A DNA stretch of 36,882 nt from an uncultured Porphyromonadaceae bacterium (GTDB taxonomy: Bacteria; Bacteroidota; Bacteroidia; Bacteroidales; Muribaculaceae), in NCBI GenBank assembly GCA_947575235.1, contig CANPMT010000030.1, positions 1 to 36,882 of the forward strand. Direction: 5' to 3'. Positions 1-5,793 of this stretch are shown here, one piece after another. Made by a program: the position numbers and the translations under genes. Under the pieces are notes generated by a model. The model saw nothing but the letters and a program-made list of their open reading frames with translations. It ran no database searches and had not been told where the DNA came from. The stretch's first letter is position 1; each line of letters opens with the position of its first letter.

Positions 1-19
1 TGTTTCCCGTTTGCGGTTG

Positions 20-52
20 CAAAGTTACAACCATTTCACCCCCGTTTCCAAA
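20..52 (-). promoter_or_regulatory. Bacteroidales-type promoter reading out of the left edge
   Basis: On the minus strand TAACTTTG (20-27) fits the -7 consensus TAnnTTTG, and TTTG (49-52) lies 21 bp upstream, slightly more than the usual spacing. It would drive a minus-strand gene outside the window. Confidence 0.45.
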
Positions 53-357
53 TAAATTTATTCCGAACCTCACAAAAATCCTCAAACCAAGTTGTAACTT
101 TCAGCTTTATAATGCGTTCAATAAAAGTTAATATATCTTTAGTTATGTTAAATCACTAAACCAATCCCGGATAAGGCTTGTTTATATAACTGTATTTTAC
201 GCCTTATTATCCTGAAAAAGGATATTTTTTCAAGTATAAATTCCAGCATTATCATTTATCACTACTCTTCACACCATTACTTTTGAACCAATACCCAAAA
301 TCTTTTGTTAAATTAATAAAAATCTCTAATCTCCATTTTTTGGCTCTATTAAACAGT
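53..357. other. AT-rich intergenic stretch with no gene seen
   Basis: This stretch between the outward promoter and the hairpin beyond the PAP2 gene is strongly AT-rich and full of stops. The short open frame across 252-467 runs into the real PAP2 gene on the same strand in another frame and has no protein-like composition. I see no RNA gene or repeat here. Confidence 0.5.
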
Positions 358-384
358 AAGAGGAACGGCAGTGCCGCTCCTCTT
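358..384 (-). terminator. Terminator-like hairpin after the PAP2 gene
   Basis: AAGAGGA (358-364) pairs with TCCTCTT (378-384), and CGG/CCG pair inside it with one mismatch between. It lies 16 bp beyond the PAP2 stop codon. The T-rich tail is weak on the minus strand and slightly better on the plus strand, so termination is probable rather than certain. Confidence 0.5.
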
Positions 385-399
385 TTGTGTTTGGTCTTA

Positions 400-984
400 T
401 TAAAATGTAAGGGATGCCGAAAGTGACATGCCTCCCGGTCCGGCCGATGGCACGAGACTGAGTTCATGTTTCTCGGCGAAGGGACGCGTATATATAAGTG
501 CGGCTCCCGCGCCGATGGCGGCTCCGGCTACTACGTCCCACCAGTGATGTTTCTTGGCGTAAACCCTCCCCCACCCCACGTATGTGGCGAGCACATAGGC
601 CGGGACACCGAATTTCCAGCCGTACCTGCGCTGGAGGAAGGTGGCGTTGGCGAACGCAATTCCCGTATGTCCGCTGGGGAATGAGTGGAAGTTGCTGCCG
701 TCGGGACGTTTCTCGCGTATAGCATATTTAAGTATGAGGGAGGCTCCCACTTCTGTCACGGCGGTGAGTGCCCCCTGCTTGAGACCGGTCCAGTCGCGCT
801 CGATGATTATCCCGGCGAGGGTGGCCACAGGCATAGCAATTACAGCGACATCTGTCGAAATCCCTACCCCCTTCTGTGCCGAGGTACGGTGAAAGGCTTC
901 GTCAGCCACCTGACAGTTTCCGGGTGCGGCTGCCAACCACATCACCAGTATTACTATTAAATATTTTAATCCTGTTCTATTCAT
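400..984 (-). CDS. PAP2-family (type 2 phosphatidic acid) phosphatase
   Basis: This 194-residue protein has an N-terminal hydrophobic signal segment (about residues 8-24) and the three PAP2 signatures in order: KYAIREKRP (motif 1), FPSGHTG (motif 2) and GRVYAKKHHWWD (motif 3, with the catalytic His and Asp). PAP2 enzymes dephosphorylate lipid phosphates such as phosphatidic acid or undecaprenyl pyrophosphate at the cell envelope; the exact substrate cannot be read from sequence. It lies downstream of dgkA on the same strand, so a diacylglycerol kinase and a lipid phosphatase with potentially opposite reactions are adjacent. The 54-bp gap is almost filled by a 26-bp tandem repeat. The protein is short for the family, with few predicted membrane helices after the signal, so it may be a compact periplasm-facing form. 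Confidence 0.85.
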   Translation of the reverse strand: MNRTGLKYLIVILVMWLAAAPGNCQVADEAFHRTSAQKGVGISTDVAVIAMPVATLAGIIIERDWTGLKQGALTAVTEVGASLILKYAIREKRPDGSNFHSFPSGHTGIAFANATFLQRRYGWKFGVPAYVLATYVGWGRVYAKKHHWWDVVAGAAIGAGAALIYTRPFAEKHELSLVPSAGPGGMSLSASLTF

Positions 985-993
985 ATTTATCTG

Positions 994-1067
994 AACAAGT
1001 TGATTATCTTCTCTATCTAAACAAGTTGATTATCCTCTCTATCTTAACAAGTTGATTATCCTCGGCA
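994..1067. repeat. 26-bp tandem repeat, about 2.8 copies
   Basis: Copies begin at 994, 1020 and 1046 with the core AACAAGTTGATTATC. The copy nearest dgkA is coding and specifies its last residues (IINLLR and the stop). The other two lie in the dgkA-PAP2 gap. The unit is not a multiple of three, so the extra copies do not extend the protein in frame. It looks like slippage or duplication of the dgkA 3' end. Confidence 0.9.
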
Positions 1068-1449
1068 AGAAGATTATACATCCCACCGCTACTGATGCTA
1101 AAGCCAAAAATGTTACGGATGTAGCTCCGTAATCTTTGGCTTTCCCTATGAGCGGGTCATATTCCTTACTGATTTTGTCGGCCAAAGCCTCCACGGCACT
1201 GTTCATGGCTTCGGCTGCTATCACCATACCGATACACACAACTAATGCGCACCATTCCCAGGCAGCTATCTCAAACACGAATCCGAGCAAGACAGCCACG
1301 ATAGCCGCCACCACATGTATCCGTGCGTTATGTTCCTCCCTAAGCAGACACTTCAATCCCTGCCAGGCATACACAAAAGCCTTCCCTCGTTTCTTCCAAC
1401 TGAACCTCTCCCTCTCTCCCTCTTTCACCTTATATTCCATAAAATCCAT
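1039..1449 (-). CDS. dgkA: Diacylglycerol kinase (DgkA family)
   Basis: This small integral-membrane kinase of 136 residues phosphorylates diacylglycerol (or undecaprenol in some Gram-positive relatives) with ATP. It carries the family core: REEHNARIH at the start of the membrane domain, three hydrophobic helices, and the active-site stretch EAMNSAVEALADKIS followed by KAKDYGA. Length is normal for Bacteroidetes DgkA. The first residues, MDFMEYK, are odd: the 22 bases coding for them and their upstream edge (1428-1449) are identical to the 5' end of hicB (1905-1926). Family similarity only becomes clear from FSWKKRGKAFVYAW onward, so the start region may have been replaced by recombination with the neighbouring toxin-antitoxin locus. 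The stop codon lies in a 26-bp tandem repeat. Confidence 0.92.
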   Translation of the reverse strand: MDFMEYKVKEGERERFSWKKRGKAFVYAWQGLKCLLREEHNARIHVVAAIVAVLLGFVFEIAAWEWCALVVCIGMVIAAEAMNSAVEALADKISKEYDPLIGKAKDYGATSVTFLALASVAVGCIIFLPRIINLLR

Positions 1450-1584
1450 TTTTTAATATCCATTCTTTCATCAATTTATTCGGCAAAGCATGCAGCGCCA
1501 CATCCCGGCAGCGTGATTCATCAAAAGTTAGAGGCATTAGTCATGCAAAATTTGCTGAGATGTCCGGTATTTCCTTTCCAGTTC
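1450..1584. other. dgkA-hicB intergenic spacer
   Basis: No gene is seen. The stretch beside the dgkA start resembles the hicB leader (TTAATAT a few bases upstream of both starts). The 12-mer CATCCCGGCAGC at 1500-1511 also occurs inside higA (from about 2687), which may be a trace of recombination or chance. Confidence 0.35.
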
Positions 1585-1926
1585 TTAAAATGCATGATTG
1601 AGTTGATTGGTGATAGCCAGATTTATATATCCGTTGATAGAGGTTCCAACGGAAGCTGCCATTGCAGCCACTCGTCCATGTAATTCTGGAGACATTCTTA
1701 AATTAAGTGTCCCACTGTAAGGTTTACGAGGCTCAATCCCTTCTGCCACACATCCTTCTATGTAATCATCGACAGCGGCTTCAAAATCAGCCTTAAGTTC
1801 TGCCAAAGTATCACCTTCATATAGAATGAGGTCTTTACTCATTCCCTGAACCTTACCACAGAGGCAATTATCCTCTTTACTATACTCAACAGAGCCTTTA
1901 TAGCCCTTATATTCCATAAAATCCAT
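1585..1926 (-). CDS. hicB: HicB-family antitoxin
   Basis: This 113-residue antitoxin pairs with the HicA toxin encoded just upstream. Residues 1-65 form the HicB partial-RNase-H-like fold (GYKGSVEYSKEDNCLCGKV, then YEGDTLAELKADFEAAVDDYIE). Residues 72-105 (GTLNLRMSPELHGRVAAMA, then SINGYINLAI) form a ribbon-helix-helix DNA-binding segment, which suggests autoregulation of the operon. The start at 1926 (MDFMEYK) is preferred over an upstream ATG at 1989 because the upstream one lies inside hicA and the extra 21 residues are not family-like. hicA ends 11 bp before this start, so the pair is a compact operon. The first 22 bases are duplicated at the dgkA start. Confidence 0.88.
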   Translation of the reverse strand: MDFMEYKGYKGSVEYSKEDNCLCGKVQGMSKDLILYEGDTLAELKADFEAAVDDYIEGCVAEGIEPRKPYSGTLNLRMSPELHGRVAAMAASVGTSINGYINLAITNQLNHAF

Positions 1927-1937
1927 AATCTTAATAT

Positions 1938-2195
1938 TTATATTAAACCATTGTCTTTTAAATGCGTATATATTTCTTTCATCATCCATTCCTGCATAAT
2001 GCTTCCTGGATGAGGCCTATGTAAATTAATAAAGGCTCCAGTCTTCTCATTTTTAAAGCGAATACGAGATCCTGAAGATGCACCTTTGTTATGCTTTATA
2101 TACCCAAAGTAGCCGAATAACGCAACTGCCTCTTCAAAGGTAAAATCCTTTGGCAGCATCTTGAATCGCTCAATGAGTTTCTCATTCTTTCCCAT
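1938..2195 (-). CDS. hicA: HicA-family mRNA interferase toxin
   Basis: This 85-residue toxin precedes hicB. It has the double-stranded-RNA-binding-like fold of HicA: KLIERFKMLPKDFTFEEAVALF, then GYIKHNKGASSGSRIRF, then NLHRPHP. HicA normally cleaves mRNA using a conserved His. In this subfamily the GSH of classical HicA reads GSR, and the likely functional histidines are in HRPHP. The start at 2195 (MGKNEK) is chosen because an upstream in-frame ATG at 2246 lies before a good promoter whose -7 box is at 2210-2217, so it could not be in the transcript. The pair is AT-rich compared with the housekeeping genes, consistent with mobility. Confidence 0.88.
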   Translation of the reverse strand: MGKNEKLIERFKMLPKDFTFEEAVALFGYFGYIKHNKGASSGSRIRFKNEKTGAFINLHRPHPGSIMQEWMMKEIYTHLKDNGLI

Positions 2196-2209
2196 ATCTA
2201 TAATTTTTA

Positions 2210-2240
2210 CAAAGGTACTACTTTTGGTACTAACAACAAA
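2210..2240 (-). promoter_or_regulatory. hicAB promoter with direct-repeat operator candidate
   Basis: TACCTTTG (2210-2217, minus strand) matches TAnnTTTG, with TTTG at 2237-2240 and a 19-bp spacer. On the plus strand GGTACTA occurs at 2214-2220 and again at 2226-2232, a 12-bp direct repeat over the -7 box and spacer. That is a plausible binding site for the HicB ribbon-helix-helix domain. Confidence 0.7.
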
Positions 2241-2264
2241 ATCCAAATTAAAAAAGTTAGAAAC

Positions 2265-2378
2265 AAACTCCGATAAAATGCAAAATATGACGTAACAAAC
2301 TCCGATAAAATGCAGTTTTTAGCTTTTTAAACTCCGATAAAATGCAAAATATGACGCAACAAACTCCGATAAAATGCA
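2265..2378. repeat. Four 18-bp direct repeats at an exact 32-bp period
   Basis: AAACTCCGATAAAATGCA occurs at 2265-2282, 2297-2314, 2329-2346 and 2361-2378. The copies are identical and their starts are exactly 32 bp apart. The 14-bp spacers are AT-rich; the first and third differ at one base (AAATATGACGTAAC and AAATATGACGCAAC). Thirty-two bp is close to three DNA helical turns, so the sites would face the same side of the helix, as in iterons or stacked operators. Repeat and spacer lengths and the near-identical spacers do not fit CRISPR. Confidence 0.9.
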
Positions 2379-2564
2379 CATCAGGGCTATTTCTACGTTA
2401 TCGAAAGCGGTGAAAGGTGTGTAGGCATTCTGGGTTGTCGGCACTATGCCGTCGAAAGGTGTAGGGTCTTGATGCAAGCCGTCATTACAGCTGCCATCAA
2501 AGCGGGGAGGATAAAGAAGCGATCCTCCCCCTAAAAGATTTTCAAATAAAAACTAACATCAAGT
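2379..2564. other. Intergenic stretch with a hairpin and a gene-like minus-strand frame
   Basis: GGGGAGGAT (2504-2512) and ATCCTCCCC (2522-2530) form a perfect 9-bp inverted repeat with a 9-base loop, a possible terminator without a strong T tract. From about 2540 down into the repeat array the minus strand is open without a stop and reads protein-like (for example DPTPFDGIVPTTQNAYTPF), but has no convincing start. It may be a gene remnant. Confidence 0.4.
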
Positions 2565-2598
2565 AATTATCAATTATTGATAATTTTAACTACCTTTG
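2565..2598 (+). promoter_or_regulatory. higA promoter with perfect palindromic operator
   Basis: AATTATCAAT (2565-2574) and ATTGATAATT (2576-2585) form a perfect 10-bp inverted repeat around one central base. It ends 5 bp before the -7 box TACCTTTG (2591-2598). Position and symmetry are those expected of an operator for the HTH antitoxin encoded just downstream. Confidence 0.75.
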
Positions 2599-2616
2599 CA
2601 AATCAAATCAGAAGTT

Positions 2617-2946
2617 ATGAATGTTTACTTTGAAGAGAAAGCTTTAGAAAGAAACGCTAAAGACCTCATACCCTTTGTAGCCACACATCCCGGCAGCATT
2701 TTAAAGGAGGAACTGGAAGCTCGTGGCATAACCCAGAAAGAGTTCGCTAAAAGAATCGGCATTCTTCCTCCCAATCTTAACGATGTATTACATGGACGAA
2801 GGAACGTTACTAAACAATTGGCAATGAAACTTGAAGAAGCCTTAGGAATACCCATCCAATCTTGGATTAATCTTCAAAGTCGTTACAACTATCTTATACA
2901 TAACGGTGTTCTACATCCACTGAGCACCAGGGTGGAATCACAGTAA
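2617..2946 (+). CDS. higA: HigA-family antitoxin, apparently without HigB
   Basis: This 109-residue protein has an XRE-type helix-turn-helix at about residues 35-60 (ARGITQKEFAKRIGILPPNL, then DVLHGRRNVT) preceded by the HigA/VapI signature FVATHPGSILKEELE. HigA antitoxins neutralise HigB mRNA interferases and repress their operon. The start at 2617 is chosen because an in-frame ATG at 2596 lies inside the -7 promoter box. No higB-like frame precedes it, although higB normally does; only the repeat array lies upstream. It may be an orphan regulator or immunity-like antitoxin. A short truncated copy follows at 2974. The palindrome at 2565-2585 suggests autoregulation. Confidence 0.85.
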   Translation: MNVYFEEKALERNAKDLIPFVATHPGSILKEELEARGITQKEFAKRIGILPPNLNDVLHGRRNVTKQLAMKLEEALGIPIQSWINLQSRYNYLIHNGVLHPLSTRVESQ

Positions 2947-2973
2947 AACTATTAGAAATTGATGCAAACCATT

Positions 2974-3057
2974 ATGGAAAGAAACGCTAACACTATAGCT
3001 CCCGCCGTGGCAACCCATCCGGGACGCATCTTAAAGCAGCCCTCTCCTCCTGTCTGA
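2974..3057 (+). pseudogene. Truncated second higA copy
   Basis: A 27-codon frame starts with MERNANTIAPAVATHPGRIL and then runs out of similarity to a stop. It matches the N-terminal part of the adjacent higA (ERNAKDLIPFVATHPGSIL), so it is the 5' remnant of a duplicated or second HigA-type gene that has lost its helix-turn-helix. Confidence 0.7.
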
Positions 3058-3246
3058 AATACATGAAGGGTCTGGTGCGCCAATCAAAACGGCAGGAAAC
3101 AGGCGTTTTGGCCCAAGAGCCTCCCGCCACTCTAAAACCCCATTCGACAAAAAATCCTCCCTCTTAAAAGAGCATTATTTACCACAAATTAATCATCTAA
3201 TCAATATTTTTCATCAATAAAGTGTTAAACTATAGGAAATAAACAT
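3058..3246. other. Intergenic stretch after the higA remnant
   Basis: No coding frame is supported. A weak imperfect hairpin (AAAACG around 3088, CGTTTT around 3107) and a C-rich stretch are present; the last 70 bases are AT-rich and lead into the next promoter. It is likely decayed sequence from the same islet. Confidence 0.4.
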
Positions 3247-3254
3247 TATCTTTG
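3247..3254 (+). promoter_or_regulatory. -7 box of the GNAT toxin-antitoxin operon
   Basis: TATCTTTG fits TAnnTTTG and lies 18 bp before the antitoxin start. No clear TTTG is found at the -33 position. Confidence 0.55.
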
Positions 3255-3272
3255 CATAAAAAAATAGATATT

Positions 3273-3449
3273 ATGGCAACCCCAATAAAAGCCGTCCCAA
3301 TTTTGACAGGACAAATAGCAGAAGATTTCATCCGGAGAGCGGAGGAGAAAGAACGTCAGCCAAGAAGAGGCTATTCAGAAGAAAGAGAGAAACGTATTGC
3401 TGAGATTATGCGACGTTCTCGAGAGTTTGTTCCATCATGGATGAAATGA
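3273..3449 (+). CDS. Small putative antitoxin of a GNAT toxin module
   Basis: This 58-residue, highly charged protein starts MATPIKAVPILTGQIAEDFI and has an arginine/glutamate-rich helical second half ending SREFVPSWMK. The start at 3273 is preferred over 3252 because the -7 box covers 3247-3254. Its gene overlaps the downstream acetyltransferase start by the four bases ATGA (3446-3449), the translational coupling typical of toxin-antitoxin pairs. It lacks an obvious ribbon-helix-helix or DUF1778 signature, the usual partner of GNAT toxins, so I infer the antitoxin role from size, order and coupling only. Confidence 0.65.
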   Translation: MATPIKAVPILTGQIAEDFIRRAEEKERQPRRGYSEEREKRIAEIMRRSREFVPSWMK

Positions 3450-4057
3450 TGGAATCATTATCCTACCGGTTGAATTATGACTGTACGTTATTCAAACTTA
3501 ACGCACAGATCTTAGAAAATTGCAAGCCTTTCAATTGTGGAGACAAAGACTTGAATGATTTTTTTGCCAATGATGCACTCGCTTACGAAAGAGATCTCAT
3601 GGGCAAAACATATTGTTGGCTTGATAATACCGACAATACACATATTGTGGCGATGATCACATTGGCTAATGCCGGTATACAGACAACTCATTTGAAAAAC
3701 AATCCCAAACGGCATCTAAACAAAGCTATCCCTCATAATAAGCGAGGAAGGACTTATCCAGCCGTATTGATAGGGCGTTTAGGTGTTGATATTTCTTTTC
3801 AAAACTCAAATTACCGTATTGGTAGTCAACTGATGAATTTCATCAAAGAATGGTTTATAACCGAGGATAATAAAACAGGTTGTAGATTCATTCTTGTTGA
3901 TGCGGTAAATACTTCACATACCCTTAAATATTATGAGAGAAATGGGTTCATACCATTATTTCCAAAAATAGAAGATGAAAAAGAATACTATTCCATTGAC
4001 CAAGATGAAGTTTTAAGAACCCGAATATTATATTTTGATCTGATTGACTTACAATAA
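3446..4057 (+). CDS. GNAT-family N-acetyltransferase, probable toxin
   Basis: This protein of about 203 residues resembles the TacT/AtaT group of toxins that acetylate aminoacyl-tRNA: FNCGDKDLNDFF near the N-terminus, the central strand and acetyl-CoA loop VLIGRLGVDISF with RIGSQLM, and the C-terminal signature RFILVDAVN with YYERNGF. The ATG at 3446 overlaps the upstream stop as ATGA; ATGs at 3437 and 3449 are alternatives in the same frame. The acetyl-CoA loop is less glycine-rich than usual (NSNYRIGS). The gene is AT-rich and sits beside two other antitoxin loci. Its target (tRNA or protein) cannot be told from sequence. Confidence 0.75.
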   Translation: MMESLSYRLNYDCTLFKLNAQILENCKPFNCGDKDLNDFFANDALAYERDLMGKTYCWLDNTDNTHIVAMITLANAGIQTTHLKNNPKRHLNKAIPHNKRGRTYPAVLIGRLGVDISFQNSNYRIGSQLMNFIKEWFITEDNKTGCRFILVDAVNTSHTLKYYERNGFIPLFPKIEDEKEYYSIDQDEVLRTRILYFDLIDLQ

Positions 4058-4126
4058 TCACAATATACAAAAGCCACCCGTAGCCTACAAATGAGTCAAA
4101 ATAGCTAAGGGTAGTCAGAATAACTG

Positions 4127-4174
4127 AAAACAAAAACCTCGGATCCATGTACACGGGTCCGATGTTTTTGTTTT
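4127..4174. terminator. Bidirectional terminator between convergent genes
   Basis: A 20-bp near-perfect stem (4127-4146 with 4155-4174, two mismatches) encloses an 8-base loop. A-rich and T-rich arms at its base serve both the GNAT gene from the left and the PCMD lipoprotein gene from the right. Confidence 0.85.
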
Positions 4175-4214
4175 GTAATTAAAAAATAGTTGTAATAGTT
4201 GGAGAAATAGTTGA

Positions 4215-5789
4215 TCAGTAGTCGTAATCAAATGAGAACTGGTCAACCCAGAGGGTTGCTCCGGAGCCGCCTGTGAAGAAGTCGCCATATTTGGAGGCGG
4301 CAGCCGTTATCTGCAGATAACGCGGCACCTGCGACGTGTTGCGGTAATGCAACTGTATCTCAAACGGCTCATAATCAGCCATCGTACCACTATAGACCGT
4401 ATCACCGTAAGCTATCACATACGAGGCATTCTTGTCAAACAGCTGTCGGGTCTTCGGATTGGTACGTATCTCATACGGTGCTGTCCAATCTGTCAACGCC
4501 ACATATATATGGCATGAATCAGGACGACCCTTCAGGTCGGCATACTCCGTAGAGGCATAATTGATCTCAGCGGTCTTATACTGGAAATAACCCCTCAGCT
4601 TGGTAGGACGGAGCTTCCACGGACGACCGAAATCGAGAATACCGTTAGTGCCGTCAACCTTCTTGAACGAACCGGTATAGATTGACCCCGCAGCCAATTT
4701 ACCGATACCCGCGATACCAACAAAGACAGTATTCAGCTCAGCCGCCTGACCGCTTCCGGTGGGCGTATGGTCGGTAGGCACCACATTGCTCTGGCCTAAA
4801 GTGGCCGCACCCGTGTTACCGGTATCCCAATACTGCTCGCCATCCTCATTCCACGGACACCAGATCTTACCATTTTTCAGATACCATTGGTCGAAGTCAC
4901 CGTCAGGTATATCGGCTGTCGCATCAGTAGTTACGCGCACCTCATTACCGACCTCATCATCCGCCACGGCTCTCACCACATATTCTGTAAGAGGTTCGAG
5001 ATGCGGTATGCAAGCCGAGAAGGCACCCTGTGTCTGGGTGACAGCCGAAGCCGGCACATCAATCCACGCGGAATCAGCGGCCTTACGATACTGGAACCCG
5101 CCCTTCATATCCGACGGACAGCTTCCGTAAGCCCACACAACCTTACTCCAAGCATCGACACTCGCTGTCGACACTAAAAGCTCAGTCTTCTCAACATAGA
5201 TGGTCCATTCCTCAGTACGGTCATGAGCCGTAACCTCCACTCTTACCGGTTTGCTGAAATTATACTTGCCGGGTTGAATTGAGGGAGACATTGTTGTAAT
5301 CCCTTCAGGACCCAACTTAATGGCCGTCACAGTCAGATCAGCCAGATCAGCAGTTTCCGGAACCTTTACAATTATACGGCGTCCCACCTCATCAATTGTA
5401 GTCTCACCTATCTGCCCCTCAATCGAAAGATAACGCTCAATATGCTGTTCAGCCAATATTATCCATTGATACGTCTGATAACGTGTGACATTCACAATCA
5501 AAGGTTTTGACAAATCATATTCCCCTTCGGCAAGATCGGGGTCAGCTACCCCTCCCTCACTGACAGAGAACTCTGAAAAACTAACCTTCTGGATATCTGT
5601 GCGCTCATCAAGATAAAGAGTAGCGGAAAAATTAACCGAATCAATCAGAGCAGCCTTGCTCTCACCATCTGCCACAATCGAGGTTATATTCTGCTGGATA
5701 CGTGGATATGGGAGATCATTCTTTATGCATCCGACCATGACCACACCTGCCACGGCCATCAACAGGATATATAATGCTGTTTTCTTCAT
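4215..5789 (-). CDS. PCMD-domain surface lipoprotein
   Basis: A 524-residue lipoprotein with a type II signal (lipobox MVGC, Cys21). Residues about 25-200 hold two similar Ig-like segments: YDLSKPLIVNVT with WIILAE, and YNFSKPVRVEVT with WTIYVE. Residues about 205-290 look like a fibronectin-type module. About 292-524 form a PCMD (putative carbohydrate metabolism) domain with DQWYLKNGKIWCPW, YWDTGNTGAA, AGIGKLAAGSIYTGSF and FGRPWKLRPTKLRGYF. The PCMD part is clearly similar to the 754-residue lipoprotein at 8010-10274. It is the last gene of a tight three-gene operon with two barrel proteins, so it may be a surface subunit anchored with them. Ligand and function are unknown; the domain name does not establish an enzyme. 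Confidence 0.82.
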   Translation of the reverse strand: MKKTALYILLMAVAGVVMVGCIKNDLPYPRIQQNITSIVADGESKAALIDSVNFSATLYLDERTDIQKVSFSEFSVSEGGVADPDLAEGEYDLSKPLIVNVTRYQTYQWIILAEQHIERYLSIEGQIGETTIDEVGRRIIVKVPETADLADLTVTAIKLGPEGITTMSPSIQPGKYNFSKPVRVEVTAHDRTEEWTIYVEKTELLVSTASVDAWSKVVWAYGSCPSDMKGGFQYRKAADSAWIDVPASAVTQTQGAFSACIPHLEPLTEYVVRAVADDEVGNEVRVTTDATADIPDGDFDQWYLKNGKIWCPWNEDGEQYWDTGNTGAATLGQSNVVPTDHTPTGSGQAAELNTVFVGIAGIGKLAAGSIYTGSFKKVDGTNGILDFGRPWKLRPTKLRGYFQYKTAEINYASTEYADLKGRPDSCHIYVALTDWTAPYEIRTNPKTRQLFDKNASYVIAYGDTVYSGTMADYEPFEIQLHYRNTSQVPRYLQITAAASKYGDFFTGGSGATLWVDQFSFDYDY

Positions 5790-5793
5790 AAAA

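Noticed and set aside
252..467. 71-codon minus-strand frame near the left edge
   Set aside because: Overlaps the PAP2 gene and its terminator hairpin; composition is not protein-like.
2265..2378. CRISPR array
   Set aside because: Repeats are 18 bp, spacers 14 bp, and two spacers are nearly identical; no cas genes are seen.
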